NCBI GenBank assembly: GCA_018524725.1
Contig: JAEUWP010000610.1
Location: 21,018 to 85,017, forward strand
Source: Podaxis mareebaensis
Lineage: Eukaryota; Basidiomycota; Agaricomycetes; Agaricales; Agaricaceae
Direction of reading: 5' to 3'
Length of the DNA stretch: 64,000 nucleotides
The notes under the pieces: model-generated
Seen by the model: the letters and a program-made list of their open reading frames with translations, nothing else
Databases searched by the model: none
What the model was told of the DNA's origin: nothing
Shown: positions 47,650 to 59,399 of the stretch, piece after piece
Position numbering within the stretch: the stretch's first letter is position 1
Layout: every line of letters begins with the position of its first letter
Position numbers and translations under genes: made by a program

Positions 47650-49960
47650 TGGATGACTCTGATATTGAGGAAGGGGATGGGAAAGTGGATGAATTTGAGG
47701 ACCAGGAATTCATGAGGAATATCATCACCAGTTTGGCAGATGCTTGTGATGTAGACTGGGTTCCTCCACAAACAGCACAACTGGTCCACCAAGGTGAGCC
47801 TTTCTTTATGATATCTAAGCAAAGAGTGATGCTCACCATGAGTTTTAGGATGCCTGAAACATTATATCAAAGGCCCAAATATCATGAGCAAGAGTGCATG
47901 TACCCAGAGACACTACTGGAAATATTGGGCCACCCAATCTCAGCTCAATGACTCCTTCAAACCCAAGGAGAACACAGCTATATCTGCTAATGATGACATT
48001 GTTATTATTGAATCAAATCACAACTCTGAGCAGAATATGTTACTGAGCAACACACCTGAACAAGCAGCCAAGTCATCTGAGGACATCCAGATGGTTGACC
48101 TCAATGACAGTGCTCCTCAGACTTCTCTCCATGTCATTCCCATCCCAGACCCTTCCAATGTCCCAGCTCCAACCATATCCCATGATCCAGCCCCAACTAC
48201 TCTTCACAATCTAGCCAAAACTGTGGCTGAAAACCCAACTATCACCAACAAGCACTTGGAGGCTGGGGATGGTGCCAGTGAAGAAGCTGACTGGGAGGAA
48301 GGACTGGAAGAATGTCTATGGGGGGGGATGAGTCTTGAAAGCTGGGAAGAGCTGGTGACACAAATTGCTATGCACCTTCATAACAACTCAAAAACTCTTC
48401 CTGTTTCTCATATCAATCAACTTGTGATCCTCTGCTGCTTTGTAATACTGCATATGAAGGGGGTGGAATGGATTGACACAAGCCAGGCAGTTGCTCACCA
48501 ACACACAACAAGCAGTGGTTCTTACCTTGCTCACAAGATCCATGCTCTTGCATGATACTATCAAACATTCAAGAGGTTGCCAGAGGAAAGGTGAGGGGGT
48601 ATTCAGCCATCATTATCCCTTCTGACAGATGAGTGCATTCAGGTAGCTGCTCAAACATGGCTGGAGTCTCAGCCTACCAGAAGTGTCACTCCAAAGCTAT
48701 TCTGCAAAGGCCTCAATTCTGAAATCCTTCCTGCACTCCTTATCAATCTCAAACACCCTCTTAGTGAGCACACAGCTCAATGATAGCTCATTAAACTTGG
48801 TTGGAGGCTGACAGTGCTGAAGAAAGGGGTATATATGGATGGGCACAAGCAAGCTGATGTTGTGGAATATCATCAAACTGTCTTCTTGCCAAAGATGAAG
48901 GAGTTTGAACATCAGATGGCTTGGTATGGGGTCTGCAGTGGGCAACTTCAGCATATTCCACCATCTCTTCAACCAGGAGAGAGGGAGATCATACCAAACT
49001 TCCAAGATGAAAGCTGCTTTGCTGTCAACAATTACAAGAAGTCAGCATGGATGAAGAAAGATCAGATGATCTTGCAGTGAAAAGGTCAAGGATATCTGAT
49101 TCATGTATCTGACTTTATTAATCTAGAGGGATGGTTGGTGTCACTGGAGCAGAATGGAGAGGTTGCTGGTGAGGCTCAAGTGGTCATATATCCAGGTGCA
49201 AATGGAGATGCATGGTGGGATATGGACCAGTTGATCAAGCAGGTTAAACACACCATTGAGGTTTTTAAGAAGCAGCACCTAAACTGTATGGCATTGTTTG
49301 TTTTTGACCAGTCATCAGCACATGCCTCACTTTCCTATGATGCACTAAAGGCCTGGGACATGAATAAATCAGATGGTGACAAGCAGTGAATGCAATGTGA
49401 TACTGTCATTCCTCAATCCAATCCTCACCCAGCATATCAGGGCATTGTCCAAAAAATGACCCTACCTAATAGCAGACTGAAAGGCCTCAAAACAGTCCTT
49501 GAAGAACATGGGTTTGTCCATTACATACATACTAAATGTTCCCCTGTCTGCCCAATTGAAAACATTGACTGTTGCATGGCATGCTTACTCAGTCACCAAG
49601 ATGATTTCACACATCAAGAATCCATGCTTGAGTCTATTATCTGAAAGGCTGGACATGAGTGTATTTTTCTACCAAAGTTCCACTGTGAATTGAACCCTAT
49701 TGAAATGGTGAGTGTTTCTTCCCTTCACTGTTTTAACATGATATTAACCCATTACACTCAGTATTGGGGTTGGGTCAAATACCACTACAGGGAGACCTCC
49801 AAAGCCACCTTCCAGGAAGTGAAGAACAAAGCATACAGGTGGCTTAATGCTTGTTCTCCTGACACCATTTGTTCTTTCATTAACCAGACCTGGTGCTTCA
49901 TGGATGCATATCAAAGGGGTTTGACCAGTCAGGCAGCAGCATGGGCAGTCCAAAAATAGA
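47650..49960 (+). pseudogene. DDE-superfamily transposase relic (Tc1/mariner-like)
   Basis: A decayed transposase common in basidiomycetes. Readable blocks: a helical N-terminal part with YYQTFKRLPEE and RRSVTPKLFC-like text, VYMDGHKQADVVEYHQTVFL, EREIIPNFQDESCF (first catalytic D), GYLIHVSDFINLEG, IYPGANGDAWWDMDQLI, CMALFVFDQSSAHASL (second D), CSPVCPIENIDCCMACLLS and FHCELNPIEM (the final acidic residue). An intron (GTGAGT...CACTCAG) follows, and YWGWVKYHYRE comes after it. Many stops interrupt it, several explained by CGA to TGA (such as QWQ-like K*KGQG near 49,078). A preceding acidic region (47,650-48,300) may be its N-terminus or another fragment. Terminal repeats could not be located. 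Confidence 0.85.
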
Positions 49961-51132
49961 AAGCACACTGATATGTCCCACAGAGTGCAATGATGGCTTT
50001 GGATGCCATCCTCAACTGACTTCTTCTGCTAAAAATAGCCAGTATAACCCTTCTTATGTACTGTTGAAATGTCAAAAAATTTTGGCCACCTTGAATAGTC
50101 ATGGAATTTTTCAATAAATGCATATTTCAACTCCTTTTGCCTATCTGAGTCTATCCCTGGCTGAAATTTGATCCAGAAAACACACTATTAACCAGTACCT
50201 GAGTTGTTGTATTTGGTTGTCCTCAACTGTAGCATGCCTGATGTAGGTATGTAATTACAGGATATAATGAAATATTTGATGGACAACAACTTGGGCTCCT
50301 TCCTGACCTTTTTCACCTTGTTCAGAAGCTCAATTCAGTCTCACTTGTTGTCATTAGCTCTGTTTCTTTCTGCCTCTCTCATAAGCATGTCTGACATGTT
50401 TTGAATCCTGCCTGGAACAGTTTCCTGCTATTAAGCTACTGGTAATTCTGACTCTCTCTTCAGCCAGTCCTGAACACTCACATGATGGGAACAAAGGGAA
50501 TATAGTAATGTCAAAACCAGTCACCTAGTGCAAGTGCCTTGCTCCTTGCATTGCCTAGTATCAATGCCTTACCATTAAATGAAGTTGGTTCCCATCTACA
50601 TCATGCACCACCTGCCCTCTGGAGCCAATAAAGTTCTATTCACATTCTACCCAAAAGGCTAGACTCCAGGTCACACCATCAATCAAAGAACTGTATTGTA
50701 TAATTGCCCTTCAACACAATGTCTGGCATTGGATGACATACTATCAACAGCCATGTTGTGACATCCTTTGTATTCTATGGGACAGAATTCCACAGAAAGA
50801 ATGGGACTTCTATAGATCAACTATTATGACACAGAGGTATCACACTGGCTCAAAGCCTACTTGACAAGATGGTACCTGTGTCAGCTGTGTCAACCAGGGA
50901 CTTATGAGCTTTGTATATGAGCACTTTCATGTGTATTTAACCCTGACAAGTGGGACTACATAAGAAAATTTGGCTGGGTACCATGATGCAACTGGCATCA
51001 GTTACTGCAGTCCTTCACTCCTCAGCTAGTACCACAAGTAAGCTCCATATTCCTTTAGTATACCACATGATGACTAGAGGCTTACATTGATCATCTCATA
51101 TGCATTAGAGGTTATCCTAACTTGTCCTCACA
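49961..51132. other. CpG-free spacer before the HET relic, no gene
   Basis: No coding block seen. The last 100 bases before 51133 are probably the decayed promoter and leader of the HET copy; a GTAAGC donor-like site near 51,030 resembles the leader of the intact copies. Confidence 0.4.
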
Positions 51133-52343
51133 ATGCCTGGCATCACTGAATCCTGGTGTGTCTTCAGAACACATGTAAAACCCTAATGTCTTATCAAGGA
51201 AGACCCAGGAGTCAAAGGTCCTCTCTGGTTCAGCCACAAACTGGACAATGCACTTCATATCCCTACAAATCTCCTACAACTGTTCTTCACTATAATCTTG
51301 GCTCCCATGTATATCTTCATTCCCCACACTGACTGGTCCATAAGTGACTTTGTGAGGCAGATCTTGTGGGGGATCAAATGGGCCAAGACTCCAGATGCCA
51401 TTCTCTTAGAATCTCTAGGATCATTGATCTGTCAAGAAGGACAAGTTTGGGTTGCCTCCAGCAGGGAGTATGCAGTCACTGGCAACAGGCTGAAATGGTT
51501 ATTGAAGGTCACATTCCACAGTATGGAGGTTGTTTCTTTGATGCAAGTGAAGTATGAGCAAGAATGTGGTTATACTGCAATCAGTTATGCAATGGATAGC
51601 ATGGAGAAGATCTTCTTTGAGGTGGGGGGGAATATTGATGACCAACCAGAGATCAAGCCAGGTGGAAAACACAAGTACAGTCTTTGAAACTGCCAGAAGA
51701 TCTCCAAGATCTTGCTGCATGAGTATGTGTGTACTTGAAGAATGATTTGTGGGAGGATGGCATCAAGTACATCTGGTTGGACCAGTTCTGCCTCTCCAAT
51801 CCTATGGTCAAGGATGAGGAGGAGATCAAATGACAGAGGAACATAGAACTCAGAAACTTAGCTGACATCTTCCAAGGAGCAAAGTGCATCACTGTTTTCT
51901 GCCATGTCAAAGATTGTGACCACACTGACATTAGTTGTCTGTGGGGTAGCCAGCTGTTCACCATAGGTGAAATCTTGCATGCCCCTGAAGTTGTTTAGAT
52001 GACAAGGTCCAAGGACTCCTGCTTCCAGAGGCTCAAGAGCTGCATCACTGTTGTCTCTGGACAGAGGTTCCATACTGATATGCAGGCCCATACTGAAGAA
52101 GCTAAAAAGTGGCATTTGTACAATATCATGCAGTATGCAATGAACTCTGGTGCTGTCACCTGGCAATTTACAATCCACTCTCTTGTTGTTGAAGCCATCC
52201 ATAGGGACAAAGCAGGTGGTTTTTGTGAGCATAATTTCCTCAGAAAGGCACTGAATGGCCTTTTGCTATGCAGGTCCCAGTTGGATGATTTGCAGACACC
52301 TAATGGAGATTCAGGGAGTTCTGTTTCACCTTCTCACAAGTAG
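51133..52343 (+). pseudogene. Decayed HET-like gene, 5' half
   Basis: Opposite-strand copy of the HET-like genes. It begins MPGITESW at ATG 51133 and keeps EDPGVKGPLWF, WAKTPDAILLES, YAVTGNRLKWLL, CGYTAISYAMDSMEKIFF, WLDQFCLSNP, QRNIELRNLADIF, VFCHVKDCDHT and WHLYNIMQYAMNSGAVTW. It then stops resembling them after LRKALNGLLLCRSQLDDL, so the 3' half is missing. Arginine codons starting CG have become TG or stop (KYSL*NCQKIS for YSLRNRQKIS; IK*QRN for VKRQRD). Some blocks are nearer copy 1 and others nearer copy 2. No CG dinucleotide is left. Confidence 0.88.
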
Positions 52344-52639
52344 CAGAGAGTGTAGTATACTCCTAGTAATTCTCACTTGGTATAGGATTTGCTGTCAATA
52401 AGGATTACATTCTCTGTGTCATGGGTATAGGTGGGTATAGTTGTCAAGTTGATTTTGAAAGTCACTCTTGGAGCATGCTCTCTGAAGAAGAGTTTGGAGT
52501 TTGTGAAAGTGGGAGTCAGAGAAGGGTCAATAAGGAGGAGGAAGTCAGGGATATGGATTAGCTAGTGTATGCCTGGTTATAGGTAGGGGTAAATGAGACA
52601 TGTTTGGTAATGGTCCAGACAAAAGGTCAGAGGGTGCTC

Positions 52640-52703
52640 AACTGAAGTTATCTTGCAGGAGACTTTGGCCAAGGATGCTCCACTGAAATTATCTTGCAGG
52701 AGA
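52640..52703. repeat. Tandem duplication, unit about 42 bases
   Basis: ACTGAAGTTATCTTGCAGG and ACTGAAATTATCTTGCAGG, each followed by AGACT, about 42 bases apart. Confidence 0.8.
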
Positions 52704-53420
52704 CTCAGGTCAACTTGTAGCCACAAGGACAAAAGAAAGGGTAAAGAGTGGAAGTGGAGCTTTACAATTCTGTTACTTAGGCACAGTATGGATGTCATGC
52801 CAGTATAGAGAGATACTGTCCTAAGACAACCTGACACTATTAAGTCCCTAAGTGGAATGCCTGTCTGTTCACCTGGGTGAACTAAAAGCTGGTCAGAAAT
52901 CTCACAGGGACTGCCAAAGGAGAGATATGACTTGTGAAGTCACAGGCTACTCCAGTAGTTTAGCTGTTATGCCAGTTATCCTGTCAAGGCAGGTAGAGCT
53001 CTCATGTAGCAAGAAGATAAAGCAGAAGGCAGACCTGCTATTCTCATGCTATGTACAAATGATCATAAAGCTAAGTTCTACTTACTTTATGAGCTACCTA
53101 AATACTAGAACAATTGCTATCCTACCAGTCCAAATTGAGATGCACATAACTACTTCAGTGTTCTAACTATACTAAACTGAGCCTGAGGTAAGATATGAGA
53201 TCTACTAAGAGAGGACTACTACTATACAAGGTAACACTGAGTCTGATTGCTAAACATAGTCCAACTTCAGAAGATCTGAGATACAGCCAATGGCCAAAGT
53301 ACAAGTCAAGATGATAGGAAGTAAGGGAAAGGCATAGAGTAACACAGGAAGAAAGAGATGGTGTGAAAGGTAGATGAGGAATTGCATGGATGATGGAAAC
53401 ACAAGGAGTGTAACACATTT

Positions 53421-53499
53421 AGTTTATTCTCTTATTTTTAGGTATTAAATATACTTAGTTTTGTCCACACAAAGACTGAGTTTATTCTCTTATTTTTAG
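53421..53499. repeat. Direct repeat, 58 bases apart
   Basis: The 20-base word GTTTATTCTCTTATTTTTAG occurs at 53422 and again at 53480, with AC-rich filler between. Confidence 0.8.
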
Positions 53500-56098
53500 A
53501 TCACTCTGATCACCCATCACTTGCTTCTATTAGGACCTCCAAAAATAGGGGGGGAAAACCTGATCTGAGTTTGGAGGTTTTTATCTACATGAAATTTTGA
53601 GATTTTTATCCAGAAAAAAATCAGGGTTCCCCAGCCACCCATGTTTTATCTGGATTTTGCAACAGGGTCTGGGTGCTTAAGGGCCCAAGTGCTGATTTTT
53701 TGTCTACCACTCTTGGGTGGCATGCAAACTGCTCCTTTTTGCCTGAAGGCAGATCAGAATGATACTGTAGATGAAATAATGTGAGAGTGGTGTTCTAGTT
53801 CTTCTACCATTTGGTGGAGCTCTTTTACCACAGCCTGTTTAAGCATGACCTTACTTCAAAGGTCTTCAAAGGCAATCCTGTGAGTAGTAAGTGCTTCAAT
53901 GGGAGCAGATTTCAAAATAGTAAATAATGCCCATAAGTAGTGTGAAATGGAATTTGCACTGCCTGTAATGAGCAGCTACAGCTACATTTCAGAACAGAGG
54001 GCCAAGATTCTCCCACTTACTGTGGCTGGTGCCTGCCCCCTAGTGAAACAATGAATGGTGTGAAAGATAGGGTAAATGGTGGGAGGCAGAGAGTCATGCA
54101 GATAAAGAGTTATATCATTGGTTGAATATACTAGTTGCACATCTGATGTGAGAAGGTTATGTTCATTTGCTATTCCATGTTCACAGTGGGTCCTTTAGCC
54201 CAATGGACCTAGCAGCTTTGAAAACAGCAGCATGATTGTAATTGGTGGAAATGATAAAGAAAACTTCGAGACTGATGTCCTCATGAATTCAATACAGACC
54301 TAAGATTTCTCCATGAACAAGCCCAGAGGACTTGGAGAACACCCACTGCAGTGAACCACCTACTTCCATTTTTGGAGGTAAGGTGCCTCTCATACCTGAA
54401 AATCACTCAATCAATGCAGTACCTGGCAGCATCAATGGTGGCATTGACACTGGCTACACTGTGACTTGCATCAGAAGCTGACACTGGAGGATCTGAAGAC
54501 CTCATACACATTTTTCTAAGTTCTTCATTCCATTACATTGGAAGATTCTGTGTGCTCTCAGATAAGAATATCCATGTTTTATGGAATTCTTCTCCATCTG
54601 TTAACCTTGACAAGGAGCCTAAGCTCCATCTCCTCTGCATCACTACTTCTTATCCAGACAAGTGGCTTCAGTGTGACCTACTTCACTGATGTGTCTCATG
54701 AAATGTTTCCATAGTGGAAAGTTGACAACACTTCCTTGGGTGCTACTGGGGTTAAACTATGTGGAACATTGGCCACTTTCCCATCCAACAGCTCATTCAC
54801 CTAAAATGGCTCCTGCAGCCATTAGGCCTTGTGGAAGGTGTCTGAATGCTCATGAGCATTGCATTTCCATCATTATCTTGACGCCCAATCAAAGTGGAGG
54901 GTGGGGCCGACTGGCATATGATCATATGCTGCAACTTGTTGGCTATTTTAAAACTCGTCATTTGCCATGGCTTGGGACTGGTAAGCGCTAAGCTTCTATC
55001 ACTTCTATGATATCATTGTTCACATGCAGTGTCTCCAAAGGCAAGATGTCTGATTGAGAAGGTGTCGTTTGCTAATTTTGTGTCAAGTCCTTGTCCCCTT
55101 GTGGTCATATTCATCATTGGGGTAATACCTTCTCCATCAGGTGCGGAAAAAAACAAAGGATTCAGGAATATCACCTGGCTAACTTCATTAAGATAAGCCA
55201 ACCAATGCTGAACCTGTGTTTGAGAATGCTCCTAATGAGTCAGCTGGGGTTCGTGCTCTTATTACGAGAGGACGCCACAACCTAACCATGGCCGACAACC
55301 AAAACCTTTATGTGCACAGGGCCGGTAGCACAACTCCCTGATACAGACCTCAGATGCCTTCAGATACTAAATGCTAAGCTTCACTTGGGAACTGAATTCT
55401 TAGAGCCAGAAATCAAATAAAGGGCACCAAGTATCCACCAGTGTTAATGCCATATCGGGTAAAGTGTCAGATGGACGGGTGAAGCAGGGGCCCAAGGAAA
55501 TGGAAGGGAGGGGTAGTAACGAATTTAGCACGAACGCCCCAAATAAACCAACCTGTCACTCGGTAACTTGAAGTCCTATCCCGGGGCGAGACATAGAGAG
55601 GGAGTTTTCAAAATCTACCAGGAATCAGGCTCGCAATAGATGAAAACCACTGATGGAAACGTAAGGGAAATGTAGGCAAGTAAGGCATTAAACCTACTGT
55701 GTCAGGCCCACAACAGCTTAGAGACCATGGTTCACGGCTGCTTTCAACGAACAGGTACTACAACAATCCCAACCCGAAATGTCGATCATATCCTTCTGAT
55801 CTTGATCTGCGAATGATCCCTATCAATTTGTCTCCTGGCGCTGCTGGCTTCCATCCCTTCTGCCTTCTGTCATGGCAGTGAGAATATGAACATTTAGGTA
55901 TTTTAAGTGCTGCTTATTCACATCACGGCCCTTTCATCCTGTTCAAATTGGGACAGGGCAGTTTGTAGATCTGTTGGAGTCATGCAGTGGTGCTTGAACT
56001 TTTTTGTGAAGTCCTTTTATACTGAGCTAGGCTTATGACAGAGTCATTAACGTCTCCCAGATTTCATCCTACCTCATCAGCTCACAGTCTACTCTGCA

Positions 56099-58729
56099 AT
56101 GGGCAACTGGTGAGTACAAAGCATCGTGTTTTCTAACTTTCTCTCAAAGTTATTGCTCTTCATCTAGTTTATCAGCGCCATTGACTTGGTGCTTCTTTAG
56201 CACCAAACAAGGAGCAGAGGTGTTGCCAGACGGCGAAGAAGAAACCGCCCAATCAGCACCAGTTAACGAAGAAAGTGTTCGACTGCTCAGAGGTGGAGCC
56301 CAAGCACAGAAAGAAGACCAAAGGCACAACGATACTGCTAGGAGAATTGCGCTAGAGTAGTGGGTTCCTTTCATATACCCCGGGCCTGCGTCCAGAGAAA
56401 TGGCTGACCACTGACCTCTTCTCAGCAATGGACCTCGAGCACTGGAATCAAAACACAGACGCAAAGGCGCCGCTCGGAGTGTCGCACCAAAGCAGTAAGT
56501 CTTTTACATATTTCTTAACCTCAAGAAGGGTGGCTGACTGATGGATCGCAAGATCTCTTCCTCTTCCTGATATCTATGGTATTACAATCGGCATCAACAA
56601 GTATGCTCAACCCCTCAAAGAACTTGAATATGCAGTCAAGGACGCAAACGACTTTCAATCTTTTCTGGAGAGCGACCTCGGTGTTAGAAAGGAAAACTTC
56701 ATTAACCTTAGGGATAGCACTGCGACACGCGAGGGAATTTTTAACGCATTCTCGCAACTGGAGGATAAACTGAAGCGCAGTAAGGTGGGGAAGGATAAAA
56801 CCGCCATCATTATCTTCTATGCTGGGCATGGCACAACTATCGAAAAGCCGTCAACGTGGTCAAATTGGTTAACCGACAGTGATACTATCGAGGGAATCGT
56901 TCCATCTGATTGTGGAAAGGATCGCAAAGTTCCACCCATCCCAGACCGCACCATCGGAGTACTTCTCAACCGGCTAGCCAAGTTAGTGGGGGATAATATC
57001 GTAAGATATTTACTTTCCTGTGCCTGCAGGTGTAGAAACTCACGAATTACCCATCCGTGCAGACAATGATTGCAGACTGCTGTCACTCAGCTAGCATTGC
57101 TCGAGATACGAACCAGGGTCCCCTCTCTGAGTCCCTGCGGATCCGTAGCGACGAATATAGAAGGATAATCCCAGACGACTGCGACGCCAACATCTTGGAC
57201 GATGCCTCCCAACATGGCCTTCCGTATGAATTTTTTGAATCGCATGTTCTTCTCGCTGCTTGTGGGCAATCGGAACGTGCGTACGAAAACGGGCGGTTTC
57301 AAAACGGGCAGTTCACATATGATCTTCTGCGTGCTCTGAGGAAAGCGAAGGAGGATGGCCACCTTGGCTACCTGACATACAAATCGCTTCTCGGAAGGAT
57401 GTGCCACTATGCGGAGTGAGTGCACCGGTAGATCCACAATGAATACGACTCACATACAATCAGACAAAAGCCACATGGCCAGGGACCGACCAACCGATTG
57501 TTGTTCACTTTCAACACTTTCAGGGACGCCGGGTTCATGGTATGCCTTCCAGACCAAGCTCCGAATTCTCGGCAATTCTCTCTTCAATGTGGATTGCTCT
57601 ATGGTGTCGCAAAGGGCCACGAGATCTATCTGTATACCTCGGACCAGCTTACTGCTTCCGTTCCTCTTTGTTGCTGTCGTATCGAGTCTGCGGACAACCT
57701 GACCTCAAAATTTAGCGTCCCGAAGGGCGTGCAATTGCGCTTCGACAGGCCCTTGTACTGCAAGTTGGTCACGCGAACGCGTAAATTCCCCCAACTCTCC
57801 ATCTCCTCAAATGACCCAGATTGGTTGTTTCCTCTACTGGATAAAGCTTCCATTTTATTTCAACGCTGCACCACCAGTGACCCCAGCACAGATCTTCACT
57901 TCAAAGTTGACCGTAACGTGGTTTACATCAACCATCGCTTTCCATTTGCCATGGAAGTTGGAAATGGTGGACGTTTACCGGATAGTATCGAGAAATCGCG
58001 TACCACTACCATTCAGAAAGTAGTTCAGTATGCAGCGTCCTTCCACTACTACCTCACTCTCCACCCGACCACCCAACTGTGTGAGGTAGAAATGGAGCTG
58101 TACAGGGTTGATTCACCGGACCGACCGACGGCATTTGAAGGGAGAGATGTCCTAGGTTCTGATGAGCCGGTCGTCGTGTCGGATAGTCAGAAAGATGCGT
58201 ACGGTATCAGGATTCGTAACAGGAGCAGTCAAGGCCTTTACGTATATTTGTTCCGCTTCAATCCGGTCGACCTATCCATCCGTGAGTGTAATCAATTGTT
58301 CCCTGTGTGCCGGCTAGCTTATGAACGATTTGAATAGGTGAAGTCTACACCGCTGCCAGTCCCGCAGTCCAGGGCACCTCCCCATCCCAGCTGGACCCCT
58401 GCCTGAAACCAAGAGGTAAACCGGGGAGTACAATTCAAATAGGTCTCAACAACGTGTCTAAGCACTCGAGGGGCAACGGGAAAGCATGGAAATTCAAGCG
58501 CGATGCCAACGCCAAAGAAGACATTCTATTCTTGAAGCTTTTTACCTTTCCGGAACCCCAAGATTTTATGATTGCCCAAGACTGGAGCCGATTAATATCC
58601 AAGGGCCGAGGCAACATGGAAGAGGTCGAAGTAAAGCAGCCCCAGAAGGTCTGGGACGCGAAGTGTGCAAAGATTATTCTTAGGCGAAGCAATTCGAAGT
58701 GGCAGAGTAGCAAAAAAATAGTTATGTGA
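56099..58729 (+). CDS. Caspase-like (peptidase C14 / metacaspase-type) protein
   Basis: About 700 residues over roughly seven exons. The first exon is tiny: ATG at 56099 joins through a GTGAGT intron to give MGNCLSAPLTWCFF, a typical N-myristoylation signal with neighbouring cysteines for palmitoylation. After a charged linker the caspase p20 fold starts: YGITIGINKYAQPLKELEYA, VKDANDFQSFLESDLGV, TAIIIFYAGHGTT (catalytic His, about residue 182) and TMIADCCHSAS (catalytic Cys, about 246). The p20 part closes with ESHVLLAACGQSERAYE and GQFTYDLLRAL. A long C-terminal region then reads GLLYGVAKGHEIYLYTSDQL and on to ILFLKLFTFPEPQDF, the layout seen in many mushroom caspase-like proteins. Catalytic residues are present, so it may be an active Arg/Lys-specific protease. 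Cleavage targets are unknown. Confidence 0.88.
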
Positions 58730-59399
58730 CCTGTAGCATAATCGTGACTCTCATCTATGATGTCTTTGATTGTCTTTGGTTATTTTTCAATTATCTCCGA
58801 ATGTTTTGGTTACCTAACCTCATAGAAGCTTTTTGTTTATAAGTAGCTATTCCCTGTAGTAAGAGCAGGCAGACTCTGGAGGAGCGAAATTTAACCCTGT
58901 TAAGTTTTTCGTGTCCTGAGTTCTTGTCTTACAACAGCCTTTGCCCTCACGCCGCAAATCTTCAACAGCCCCGAGTTCTTGTTTCCTCCTCACAAGGCAA
59001 GCACACTCTCACCGCAGTTACTATATTTCTACTCTACTACTGTACATCAAACGAAATTTTACAGCGCAGGCACAAGAGAGCATTTACCCAAAGCTTGGTA
59101 CGGTAACAGGGGACCAAAAAAATCAAGACCAAAAATTGTCCAAGTCAGGACGAGAGCGACAGAAAAAATCAGAACGAAGAAAAATGCTACATAACGACCA
59201 GCATTTTTATCAAAAACATCACAAACAGGGAGACCAAAAAAATTGAGACCTCGAAAACAAAGTCTGCGCAGATCCCGTCTGCCGTGTCGATATACATAAC
59301 GCATAAAATATCATAACAGAGAGACCTAACCTCATTGAGGAAACGAGAGCCACTCTGAAATCGTTCTGCTCACGAAATCCGTCCACTGGATCTCGCGCT
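58730..59399. other. Convergent 3' flanks, no gene
   Basis: AT-rich. Plus- and minus-strand frames (58941-59246, 59059-59304) overlap and show no motif. Probably contains the polyadenylation regions of the caspase-like and SAP-domain genes. Confidence 0.45.

Larger units (their letters stand above)
45125..54267. other. Extreme CpG-depleted block
   Basis: Reading every line by eye I find one CG dinucleotide (about 47,286) between these limits, over more than 9 kb, while TG and CA are abundant. Genes and relics inside it match intact copies elsewhere with CG replaced by TG or CA. This is the mark of methylated cytosines lost by deamination, or of a RIP-like process. Sparse CG return from 54,267 and normal density from about 54,880. 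Confidence 0.9.
52344..56098. other. Non-coding stretch crossing the outer edge of the CpG-depleted block
   Basis: To about 54,880 the sequence is CpG-depleted and holds no recognisable gene apart from the small repeats listed. After that CG returns and the text looks like ordinary intergenic DNA. Frames at 54689-54991 and 55699-55881 (+) show no motif. The last part contains the promoter of the caspase-like gene. Confidence 0.45.
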
